Positions 1-5,465 of a stretch of 5,968 nucleotides of DNA are shown here, in pieces. The stretch spans positions 1 through 5,968 of the forward strand of contig CAMWGS010000131.1 in NCBI GenBank assembly GCA_947173865.1. The letters run 5' to 3'. Each line of letters starts with the position of its first letter. Positions within the stretch are counted from its first letter, which is position 1. Source of the stretch: an uncultured Ruminococcus sp. (lineage in GTDB: Bacteria; Bacillota; Clostridia; Oscillospirales; Ruminococcaceae). The translations under genes and the position numbers were made by a program. Below the pieces are notes generated by a model that saw only the letters and a program-made list of their open reading frames with translations, made no database searches and was not told the origin of the DNA.

Positions 1-99
1 GAGTACAGACAATCAGTTGTCGGAAATCTTTCTGCACAGCTTGATAATACATATGTAATGACTCCCGATGGAAAAAAGCGTAAAGTAGGAAAGAATTAG
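1..99 (+). CDS. DUF896 / UPF0291-like protein, 3' end only
   Basis: Frame 1 is open from the left edge to a TAG at 97-99 and encodes 32 C-terminal residues. They read like the tail of the small DUF896 (UPF0291, YnzC-like) cytoplasmic proteins: a Tyr-Arg-Gln segment, then a helix ending in Ala-Gln-Leu-Asp-Asn (residues 12-16 of the fragment), then Thr-Tyr-Val-Met-Thr-Pro-Asp-Gly and a very basic Lys/Arg end. Family members are usually only 60-80 residues, so roughly half the gene lies outside the window. Family function is poorly defined; in Bacillus such genes are linked to the SOS-region ynzC. The stop is 9 nt before the cdd start, and the cdd ribosome-binding site overlaps it, which suggests co-transcription. 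The assignment is from recalled family patterns on a short fragment, so it is moderate. Confidence 0.62.
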   Translation, partial: EYRQSVVGNLSAQLDNTYVMTPDGKKRKVGKN

Positions 100-108
100 G
101 GTGATATA

Positions 109-501
109 ATGACAAATGCCGATTTTTTTGCCATGGCGGTAAAATCCGCCGAAAAAGCCTATGCACCTTACAGTCATTTTAAAGTAGGTGCGGTTCTTCT
201 TACTAAGGACGGACAGATTTTCACAGGTTGTAATATAGAAAATTCGTCGTATTCAATGACAATATGTGCGGAACGCACAGCAGTTTTCAAAGCTGTTTCT
301 TCGGGTTTCAGGGATTTTAAAGCTATTGCTGTTGCAGGAAGTTCGGACGGTGACTTTTCAAAGCCATGTATTCCGTGCGGAGCGTGTCTGCAAGTTCTTT
401 CCGAATTCTGTGATGACGATTTTATGATTGTACTTTCAGACGGAGTGTATAAACTTTCAGATTTCATGCCGAAAAAATTCAGTGCGGAGAATATTTTATG
501 A
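109..501 (+). CDS. cdd: cytidine deaminase
   Basis: Zinc-dependent cytidine deaminase of the homotetrameric type (130 residues; family usually about 130-136). It hydrolyses cytidine or deoxycytidine to uridine or deoxyuridine in pyrimidine salvage, in the cytoplasm. Visible signatures: the substrate-binding segment Gly-Cys-Asn-Ile-Glu-Asn at 40-45 (Asn42, Glu44), the catalytic Cys53-Ala-Glu55-Arg motif, and Pro89-Cys90-Gly-Ala-Cys93. Cys53, Cys90 and Cys93 should bind zinc and Glu55 should shuttle the proton. The residue after Cys93 is Leu, where many homologues have Arg (CRQV); this is a mild deviation. The ATG is preceded by AGGGTG at 98-103, which overlaps the stop of the upstream gene. 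The end overlaps the next gene by 4 nt (ATGA), indicating translational coupling to the DUF4291 gene. Confidence 0.96.
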   Translation: MTNADFFAMAVKSAEKAYAPYSHFKVGAVLLTKDGQIFTGCNIENSSYSMTICAERTAVFKAVSSGFRDFKAIAVAGSSDGDFSKPCIPCGACLQVLSEFCDDDFMIVLSDGVYKLSDFMPKKFSAENIL

Positions 502-1079
502 AAAGAATAAAGGCAGTCTATGATGATAAAACCATAAGGGTATATCAGGCTTTCAATGAACGTATAGCCTGTGAAGCGGTAAAACTCGGCACGTTCGGTA
601 AGTCGTTCAAAAGGGAGCGTATGACATGGATTAAACCGTCTTTTCTTTGGATGATGTACCGTGCAGGCTGGGCGGAAAAGGAAAATCAGGAGCATATACT
701 TGCAATTGACATAACAAGAGAGGGTTTTGAGGAAATTCTGAAAAATGCCGTTATTTCGTCATATCATGAGAATACGGGTATTTCATATGATGAATGGAAG
801 AAAAAAGTTTCCGAATCAAATGTAAGGTGTCAGTTTGACCCCGACCGTGATATTTACGGCAATCCACAGCAGATAAGAGCGATTCAGCTCGGACTTCGTG
901 GGAAAATGATTGACCACTATATAAATGAGTGGATAGTAAAGATAACCGACATTACAGAAAATGTTAAATATCTGAAAAGTCTCAGGGACAAAAATATTCT
1001 TACTGCCAAAAATCTTCCGCAAGAAAAAGAATATTATGTAAGCAGTGAGATAATGAAAATACTTTGTATGGAGGAATAA
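498..1079 (+). CDS. DUF4291 family protein of unknown function
   Basis: A 193-residue soluble protein that matches the DUF4291 family along its whole length. Recognisable conserved blocks are Arg14-Val-Tyr16-Gln-Ala near the N-terminus, the strongly conserved Arg41-Met-Thr-Trp-Ile-Lys-Pro-Ser-Phe-Leu-Trp-Met-Met-Tyr-Arg-x-Gly-Trp block at 41-58, the Leu-Ala-Ile-x-Ile-Thr-Arg-Glu-Gly-Phe strand/helix at 68-77, Gln112-Phe-Asp-Pro-Asp-Arg at 112-117, and Arg127-Ala-Ile-Gln-x-Gly-Leu at 127-133. No signal peptide or membrane segment is visible. The C-terminal 30 residues are lysine-rich and less family-like. No biochemical role is established to my knowledge. I have an unverified recollection that the family has been compared with ADP-ribosyltransferase-like folds; treat this as a hypothesis only. 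Start: ATG overlaps the cdd stop, with GGAGA at 486-490 at good spacing. The stop directly abuts the next start. Confidence 0.88.
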   Translation: MKRIKAVYDDKTIRVYQAFNERIACEAVKLGTFGKSFKRERMTWIKPSFLWMMYRAGWAEKENQEHILAIDITREGFEEILKNAVISSYHENTGISYDEWKKKVSESNVRCQFDPDRDIYGNPQQIRAIQLGLRGKMIDHYINEWIVKITDITENVKYLKSLRDKNILTAKNLPQEKEYYVSSEIMKILCMEE

Positions 1080-2921
1080 ATGTTAAGGGAAAAGATAGAA
1101 AAACACCTGCTTGATATTCAGAAACCGTCAAGATATATAGGCGGTGAAGTTGGCAGTGTTATAAAAGACAAATCAAAGGTAGACGTTCGTTTTGCGTTCT
1201 GTTTTCCTGATACCTATGACATTGGTATGTCACATCTGGGTATGAAAATATTGTATTCTCTTATGAATGAAAGGGAAAATTACTGGTGTGAGAGATGTTT
1301 TGCACCGTCTGAGGACTTTGAAAACATAATGCGTGAAAATGAAATTCCGCTTTATGCCCTCGAAAGTCTTGACCCGATAAAAGACTTTGACTTTATCGGC
1401 TTTACAATGCAGTATGAACTTTCATACACAAATGTTCTGAATATGCTTGATTTGGCAGGAATACCTATATTTGCCCGTGACCGTACAGAAGAACTCACGC
1501 AGATAGTGGTTGCGGGAGGTCCGTGTGTATGTAATCCCGAACCGCTTGCGGACTTCTTTGACCTGTTTATTCTGGGTGAGGGTGAGGAAGTCAACCTTGA
1601 ACTTATGGATTTATACCACGAAATGAAAAAACAGGGTGCGTCAAGAAAGGAATTTCTGCGGAAAGCCTGTAATATAGAGGGAATTTATGTGCCTGAGTTC
1701 TATAAGTTTCACTATAAGGACGACGGTACAATTGAACGTCTTGAAGTTACGGACAACGCTCCTGAAACAGTTAAAAAACGTATAATAAAGAACTTTGACA
1801 AGGTATATTATCCTGAAAATTTTGTTGTACCGTTTACCGAAATAGTACATGACCGTGTATCAGTAGAGGTACTGAGAGGTTGTCTGAGGGGGTGCCGGTT
1901 CTGTCAGGCAGGATTTATTTACCGTCCTTTCCGTGAGAAACACGCTGATACTATTGTAGGACAGACAAAGTGCCTTTGTGAAAATACAGGCTATGACGAG
2001 GTTTCGCTTGCTTCACTGAGTACGAGTGACCATTCTGAAATAGACCCCATGCTTACAAAACTTCTGACTTATACAGCAGGTGAAAGAATTAATCTGTCAC
2101 TTCCATCTCTCAGAGTGGACAATTTTTCGGAAGAACTTCTTGAAAAAATTAAGAAAATACGAAAGTCGGGTCTTACTTTTGCACCCGAAGGAGGTACTCA
2201 GCGTCTGCGTGACGTTATAAACAAGAACGTAAGCGAAGAAGAAATAATGAATACCTGTCGTATTGCGTTTGAGGGCGGATATTCGTCGGTAAAGCTTTAT
2301 TTCATGATGGGTCTGCCGACCGAGACAGATGAGGATATTACAGGTATTGCTGAACTTGCACAGCGTATAATTGATTTGTTTTACACTATGGAAAATCGTC
2401 CGAAAGGCAGGGGAGTGCAGATTTCCGTAAGCTGTGCGACTTTTGTGCCGAAACCGTTCACGCCTTTCCAGTTTGAACCGCAGGACACAAGAGAAATGAT
2501 TGAACACAAGCAGAAACTTCTTCTTGATTCTGTCAATAAGAAACGAGTAAAAGTAAGTTATCATGACGCTGACGTGAGTATTCTGGAGGCTGTTCTTGCA
2601 AAAGGTGACCGCCGTCTGTGTGATGTTGTTTACACTGCATGGAAAAAAGGCTGTAAGTTTGACAGCTGGGGCGAACATTACCGTTTTGACAAGTGGCTTG
2701 AAGCTTTTGAAGAATGTGGAGTTGCCCCCTCATTCTATGCAAACAGGCGTATTTCATATGACGAAATACTTCCTTGGGGTCATCTTGATTATTATGTTTC
2801 ACATGAATTTTTTGTCCGTGAAAACAAAACCGCTCATGAAGCAGTTACTACACCGCACTGTCGTCTGAAATGTTCAGGCTGTGGAGTAAACAAGGAGATA
2901 GGGGGAAGATGTTTTGATTAG
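1080..2921 (+). CDS. radical SAM protein with B12-binding-like N-terminus (TIGR03960 type)
   Basis: A 613-residue protein of the TIGR03960 group. The N-terminal part (about 1-240) is the B12-binding-like domain, including Phe-Pro-Asp-Thr-Tyr-Asp-Ile-Gly-Met-Ser-His at 42-52, Ala-Gly-Gly-Pro at 145-148 and Leu-Gly-Glu-Gly-Glu-Glu at 165-170. No DxHxxG cobalamin motif is obvious. The radical SAM core follows with Cys268-x3-Cys272-x2-Cys275, which should hold the 4Fe-4S cluster that cleaves S-adenosylmethionine. Further core blocks are Ser-Leu-Ala-Ser-Leu-Ser at 309-314, Ala-Pro-Glu-Gly-Gly-Thr at 368-373, and Lys-Leu-Tyr-Phe-Met-Met-Gly-Leu-Pro-Thr-Glu at 405-415. The C-terminus has another Cys594-x3-Cys598-x2-Cys601 and Cys611. 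The substrate is unknown; RNA or protein modification linked to ribosomes has been guessed from gene context. Start: ATG touches the preceding stop, with GGAGG at 1070-1074. It ends in TAG and overlaps the DUF2344 partner by 8 nt. Confidence 0.93.
   Translation: MLREKIEKHLLDIQKPSRYIGGEVGSVIKDKSKVDVRFAFCFPDTYDIGMSHLGMKILYSLMNERENYWCERCFAPSEDFENIMRENEIPLYALESLDPIKDFDFIGFTMQYELSYTNVLNMLDLAGIPIFARDRTEELTQIVVAGGPCVCNPEPLADFFDLFILGEGEEVNLELMDLYHEMKKQGASRKEFLRKACNIEGIYVPEFYKFHYKDDGTIERLEVTDNAPETVKKRIIKNFDKVYYPENFVVPFTEIVHDRVSVEVLRGCLRGCRFCQAGFIYRPFREKHADTIVGQTKCLCENTGYDEVSLASLSTSDHSEIDPMLTKLLTYTAGERINLSLPSLRVDNFSEELLEKIKKIRKSGLTFAPEGGTQRLRDVINKNVSEEEIMNTCRIAFEGGYSSVKLYFMMGLPTETDEDITGIAELAQRIIDLFYTMENRPKGRGVQISVSCATFVPKPFTPFQFEPQDTREMIEHKQKLLLDSVNKKRVKVSYHDADVSILEAVLAKGDRRLCDVVYTAWKKGCKFDSWGEHYRFDKWLEAFEECGVAPSFYANRRISYDEILPWGHLDYYVSHEFFVRENKTAHEAVTTPHCRLKCSGCGVNKEIGGRCFD
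2893..2916 (+). promoter_or_regulatory. Shine-Dalgarno and TTG start deciding the DUF2344 N-terminus
   Basis: AGGAG (2893-2897) and GGGGGAA (2901-2907) lie inside the last codons of the radical SAM gene and precede TTG at 2914. The in-frame TAG at 2899-2901 closes the frame upstream, so the TTG is the only start that keeps the conserved N-terminus. Translation is probably coupled to termination of the upstream gene. Confidence 0.75.
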
Positions 2922-3567
2922 ATTAAGAGCAGTATTCAGTAAAAAAGACCGTGCAAAGTATATTTCACATCTCGACCTTAACCGCTGTATGCTCCGTACT
3001 TTCAGGCGTTCAGGGCTTCCGATATGGTACACGGAAGGCTTTCACTCCCACCCATATTTTTCCTTTGCCCTTGCTTTGTCTTTAGGCTATGAAAGTGACT
3101 GTGAAATACTTGATTTCAATCTTAATGAAGAAGTACCGCCGAATGAAGTACGTGACCGTCTTAATGCAGTTATGCCCGACGGTATGAAAATTATTTCTGT
3201 TGCAGAACAGAAACTTAAAATAACGGCAATCACAAATGCGGAATACAGTTTCAGTCTTATTACTGACAGTCCCGAATTACTCATGAACAATATAAAAAGT
3301 CTCATAAATCAGGAACAGATTCTTATTGAAAAAAAGACAAAAAAAGGTATAAAGACAGTTGACATAAAACCAGACATGAAAATTATTTCATTTGAAGTTT
3401 CTGAAAAATCTGTTGATATGGTGATGAGACTGCCCGCAGGAACTCAGACAAATTATAATCCATCACTCTTTTTTGAGGCACTGAAAAAGTCTTCTGAAAT
3501 GCCTTTTGAAACGGCGAAAATCAGGCGTACAGGAATTTTTTGCGAAAATAATGAAATTTTTTCATGA
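2914..3567 (+). CDS. DUF2344 (TIGR03936-type) partner of the radical SAM protein
   Basis: A 217-residue protein whose N-terminus (Arg-x-x-Phe-Ser-Lys-x-Asp at 6-13, then Tyr-Ile-Ser-His-Leu-Asp-Leu at 16-22) and following Thr-Glu-Gly-Phe-His-Ser-His-Pro-x-Phe-Ser-Phe block at 40-51 are typical of DUF2344/TIGR03936. In many bacteria this domain is fused to the C-terminus of the TIGR03960 radical SAM protein or encoded just after it; here it is separate and overlaps by 8 nt. This supports a joint function, though the reaction is unknown. The start is TTG at 2914: an in-frame TAG at 2899-2901 excludes anything further upstream, no ATG or GTG gives the conserved N-terminus, and the purine-rich AGGAGATAGGGGGAAG at 2893-2908 provides the ribosome-binding site. 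No signal peptide or membrane span is visible. The C-terminal third is less conserved. Confidence 0.9.
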   Translation: MIRLRAVFSKKDRAKYISHLDLNRCMLRTFRRSGLPIWYTEGFHSHPYFSFALALSLGYESDCEILDFNLNEEVPPNEVRDRLNAVMPDGMKIISVAEQKLKITAITNAEYSFSLITDSPELLMNNIKSLINQEQILIEKKTKKGIKTVDIKPDMKIISFEVSEKSVDMVMRLPAGTQTNYNPSLFFEALKKSSEMPFETAKIRRTGIFCENNEIFS

Positions 3568-3573
3568 AAACAC

Positions 3574-3602
3574 TTGCATTTTTTTTCAAAGTGTGATATG
3601 AT
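3574..3602 (+). promoter_or_regulatory. sigma-A type promoter for rplS
   Basis: A -35 element TTGCAT (3574-3579) and a -10 element TATGAT (3597-3602) are separated by exactly 17 nt, and TG at 3594-3595 gives an extended -10 (TGATATGAT). The spacer holds a run of eight T. Transcription should begin near 3608-3611, giving a leader of about 115 nt before rplS. The promoter starts right after the stop of the DUF2344 gene. It separates the ribosomal gene from the upstream operon, although no terminator for that operon is visible. Confidence 0.85.
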
Positions 3603-3607
3603 ATAAA

Positions 3608-3710
3608 AGCATTTGAAATCCGTCGGTGTTTTTGCTGACGGGAGTTAATGCCGTAAGACATTAAACCGGACAGTCCGCTGTTGTCCATAACAAGAATGTC
3701 CGAAAATTTT
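3608..3710 (+). ncRNA. structured rplS 5' leader, candidate L19 autoregulatory leader
   Basis: This untranslated leader contains three inverted repeats. Hairpin 1 pairs CCGTCGG (3620-3626) with CTGACGG (3635-3641): 7 bp with one G-U and an 8-nt loop. Hairpin 2 pairs TTAATG (3645-3650) with CATTAA (3659-3664): 6 bp and an 8-nt loop. Hairpin 3 pairs CGGACA (3667-3672) with TGTCCG (3697-3702), enclosing a possible small inner stem. The 5' arm of hairpin 3 could instead pair with GTCCG at 3673-3677 or TGTCC at 3682-3686, so exclusive folds are possible. Firmicutes are known to carry an L19 leader at this position (Rfam L19_leader), where L19 is thought to repress its own synthesis. I infer equivalence from position and structure; I cannot confirm a match to the covariance model. 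Confidence 0.6.
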
Positions 3711-3716
3711 AGGAGG
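3711..3716 (+). promoter_or_regulatory. rplS: strong ribosome-binding site of rplS
   Basis: A perfect AGGAGG lies 8 nt before the ATG at 3725 and just after hairpin 3 of the leader (ending at 3702), so leader folding could control its accessibility. Confidence 0.85.
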
Positions 3717-3724
3717 AAATAAAA

Positions 3725-4069
3725 ATGGATGCACTCAAGTTAATCAGCGATTCAAGCATGAAGGAAAACGTTCCCGAATTCAATGTAGGTGACACTGTAA
3801 AGGTTCACGTACAGATTAAGGAAGGCGAAAAGAGCCGTATTCAGGTTTTTGAGGGTACTGTTATCGCCAAGAAGCACGGCGGTATCAGCGAAACCTTCAC
3901 TGTAAGACGTGTTTCCCACGGCTGCGGTATTGAGAGAGTTTTCCCCGTTCACTCACCTGCTGTTGACAAGGTAGAAGTTGTAAGACACGGTAAAGTTCGC
4001 AGAGCTAAGCTCTACTACCTCAGAGACAGAGTCGGCAAGGCTGCTAAGGTTAAGGAACAGATACGCTAA
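3725..4069 (+). CDS. rplS: 50S ribosomal protein L19
   Basis: A 114-residue protein (family 113-120) matching bL19, which lies at the 30S-50S interface of the large subunit and contributes to an intersubunit bridge. Visible family blocks are Phe-Asn-Val-Gly-Asp-Thr-Val-Lys-Val at 19-27, Ile-Gln-Val-Phe-Glu-Gly-Thr-Val-Ile at 39-47, Thr-Phe-Thr-Val-Arg-Arg at 57-62, the glycine-containing Gly-Ile-Glu-Arg-Val-Phe-Pro-x-His-Ser-Pro at 68-78, and the basic Arg-Arg-Ala-Lys-Leu-Tyr-Tyr-Leu-Arg at 92-100. Codon choice differs from all neighbours: 12 of 13 lysines are AAG, against mainly AAA elsewhere, as expected for a highly expressed gene. It has its own promoter, structured leader and terminator. 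The usual rpsP-rimM-trmD genes are not upstream here. Confidence 0.98.
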   Translation: MDALKLISDSSMKENVPEFNVGDTVKVHVQIKEGEKSRIQVFEGTVIAKKHGGISETFTVRRVSHGCGIERVFPVHSPAVDKVEVVRHGKVRRAKLYYLRDRVGKAAKVKEQIR

Positions 4070-4082
4070 AAGGCTGATGACT

Positions 4083-4111
4083 GGGTTCAGGCAGTTCATT
4101 CTGCCTGTCCC
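4083..4111 (+). other. hairpin after rplS, upstream of the terminator
   Basis: CAGGCAG (4088-4094) pairs perfectly with CTGCCTG (4101-4107) across a 6-nt loop, and GGG (4083-4085) can extend the helix with CCC (4109-4111) across a small 2x1 internal loop. No T-run follows, so it is not a terminator by itself. It may protect the 3' end of the rplS message. Its 3' edge GTCCC (4107-4111) is also complementary to GGGAC (4126-4130), the 5' arm of the terminator. Confidence 0.6.
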
Positions 4112-4123
4112 GTCTATCTCCGC

Positions 4124-4146
4124 AAGGGACTTGAAGTCCCTTTTTT
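4124..4146 (+). terminator. intrinsic terminator of rplS
   Basis: AAGGGAC (4124-4130) pairs with GTCCCTT (4136-4142) around a 5-nt loop (TTGAA, whose outer T-A could close the stem further). The downstream arm runs straight into six T (4141-4146). This is a classic factor-independent terminator that should end most rplS transcripts. Some read-through into the signal peptidase genes is plausible because no strong promoter is seen after it. Confidence 0.88.
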
Positions 4147-4158
4147 GCTAATATTATG

Positions 4159-4187
4159 AAGTCTTATTCCGTCAGCGGAAAGGACTT
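4159..4187 (+). other. imperfect hairpin in the rplS-lepB gap
   Basis: An inner stem TTCCG (4167-4171) / CGGAA (4176-4180) with loop TCAG sits inside an outer stem AAGTC (4159-4163) / GACTT (4183-4187), with a small asymmetric internal loop. It lies in the 5' region of the first signal peptidase gene, 29 nt before its start. It could be a weak leader structure or a chance repeat. No well-formed promoter is recognisable in 4147-4215; TATGTT at 4197-4202 resembles a -10 but lacks a -35 at the right distance. Confidence 0.35.
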
Positions 4188-4215
4188 TGCAATTTTTATG
4201 TTATGAGGTGTCACT

Positions 4216-4866
4216 ATGGAAGAAAATGTTGAAATAAATCCAAGCGAAACAAATAAATCAGGAAACAAGCTTCTCGGTGATATCGTGGAAATCATTGAAT
4301 CTACCTTAATCACGGTTTTTGTTATTGTAATGATTTTTACTTATATTCTGCACCCTGTAAACGTTGTCGGTACTTCAATGATAGATACGCTTCAGGACAA
4401 TGACAGAATTTTTATGACTACTGTATATACTGATATTTCATACGGAGATATAGTTGTTATAGATAATGATATGGCATATCTTCTTGACGAAAACAATAAC
4501 ATCGTTGAAAGAAATATTGACACTTCTTCACTGAAAGAATGTATTATAAAGCGTGTTATTGCAACAGGCGGTCAGACGGTAGAAATAATTCCCGAAACGG
4601 GCGATGTCATTGTAGACGGAAAAACACTTGACGAGCCGTACATAAAGGAAAAACTCAGAAACGGCGGTGTATTTGACTATCCGATAACTGTTCCCGAGGG
4701 CTATTTCTTTGTAATGGGCGACAACAGAAACGGTTCTTCCGACAGCCGTAATCCCGATATCGGTCTTATAAAGAAAGACCAGATTTATGGAAAGGCTGTT
4801 GTAAGATATGCACCTTTAAGTAAATTCAAATATCTTGGTGATTCATATAAACACGGCAATGAATAA
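4216..4866 (+). CDS. lepB: type I signal peptidase (first of two tandem copies)
   Basis: A membrane-anchored serine protease of family S26 (216 residues) that removes signal peptides from Sec or Tat exported proteins at the outer face of the membrane. A cytoplasmic N-terminus of about 28 residues is followed by one membrane helix at about 29-46. Conserved boxes: Gly-Thr-Ser54-Met with the nucleophile Ser54, Asp63-Arg64 with the following strand, Ile-Lys112-Arg-Val with the general base Lys112, and Gly168-Asp-Asn-Arg followed by Ser-Ser-Asp-Ser-Arg ending at Arg178. This is the single-helix prokaryotic P-type. ATG start with GAGGTG at 4205-4210. It sits between rplS and rbgA as in many Clostridia. 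Its last 8 nt overlap the start of the second copy. Confidence 0.95.
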   Translation: MEENVEINPSETNKSGNKLLGDIVEIIESTLITVFVIVMIFTYILHPVNVVGTSMIDTLQDNDRIFMTTVYTDISYGDIVVIDNDMAYLLDENNNIVERNIDTSSLKECIIKRVIATGGQTVEIIPETGDVIVDGKTLDEPYIKEKLRNGGVFDYPITVPEGYFFVMGDNRNGSSDSRNPDIGLIKKDQIYGKAVVRYAPLSKFKYLGDSYKHGNE

Positions 4867-5461
4867 CAAAGTAAAAAAATTTTTTGTCACAGCTTTAAAA
4901 GATATTGTTTCATTTATTGAAACGGCGTTTATTACACTTTTTTTGATGACGCTTATTTTTACATATGTTTTCCGTGTTGCTACCGTTAACGGCGAATCCA
5001 TGAAAAATACCCTTATGCCTGATGACCGTCTTATTACTACAGCATGGTATAATTCTGCAAAACAGGGCGATATTGTGATTGTATATGCGGCTGATTCCGT
5101 TACACTTAATGACGACGGCAGTCTTGATGTCGGAAAAGGTCTCAGAAAAACTCTTGTAAAAAGAGTTGTTGCGGTTGAGGGACAGACTATTGACATAGAT
5201 TTTGAACGTGGTGCGGTTTATGTTGACGGAAAAATGCTTGATGAAAGCTATATAACAGGTCTTACCCATATGGACGAGGGTGCTTTCACGGGCAAATATC
5301 CCGTGACTGTTCCGAAAGGATATGTTTTCGTTATGGGCGACAACAGGCAGGTTTCAAAGGACAGCCGTTCTTCTGAAATCGGTTTTGTTGCAGTAAAGAA
5401 TATAAACGGAAAAGTTGTCATGCGTATTTCTCCGCTTGACTCTTTCGGTTTTGTTGAATGA
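4859..5461 (+). CDS. lepB: type I signal peptidase (second tandem copy)
   Basis: A 200-residue S26 signal peptidase, a divergent paralogue of the preceding gene. It has a short basic N-terminus, one membrane helix at about 19-38, the nucleophile motif Gly-Glu-Ser47-Met, Leu-Val-Lys101-Arg-Val with the general base Lys101, and the final box Gly160-Asp-Asn-Arg ending in Lys-Asp-Ser-Arg at 170. All catalytic residues are present, so it should be active. The ATG at 4859 lies inside the last codons of the upstream copy (ATGAATAA) and gives the normal N-terminus; a TTG at 4835 in the same frame would add 8 residues but has no ribosome-binding site. No good Shine-Dalgarno precedes 4859 either, so translation is probably coupled to the first copy. 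Substrate preference may differ between the two (inference). Confidence 0.93.
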   Translation: MNNKVKKFFVTALKDIVSFIETAFITLFLMTLIFTYVFRVATVNGESMKNTLMPDDRLITTAWYNSAKQGDIVIVYAADSVTLNDDGSLDVGKGLRKTLVKRVVAVEGQTIDIDFERGAVYVDGKMLDESYITGLTHMDEGAFTGKYPVTVPKGYVFVMGDNRQVSKDSRSSEIGFVAVKNINGKVVMRISPLDSFGFVE

Positions 5462-5465
5462 AAAT

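Noticed and set aside
174..695. Minus-strand open frame of 173 codons across cdd and the DUF4291 gene
   Set aside because: It spans two clearly real overlapping genes on the + strand and shows no recognisable domain.
2097..2678. Minus-strand open frame of 193 codons opposite the radical SAM gene
   Set aside because: It lies entirely inside a well-conserved gene on the other strand, its product resembles no family I know, and it has no credible ribosome-binding site or promoter.
2596..2868. Plus-strand open frame of 90 codons in another phase within the radical SAM gene
   Set aside because: It is nested in the conserved C-terminal coding part and its product has no family features.
3551..3588. 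Possible terminator for the upstream operon (A/T inverted repeat ATGAAA/TTTCAT followed by eight T)
   Set aside because: The stem is only 6 bp with one G-C pair, and the T-run belongs to the spacer of a good promoter; it is too weak to call.
4910..5269. Minus-strand open frames opposite the second signal peptidase
   Set aside because: Several overlapping minus-strand frames occur here, all inside a conserved + strand gene; their products are low-complexity and unlike known proteins.
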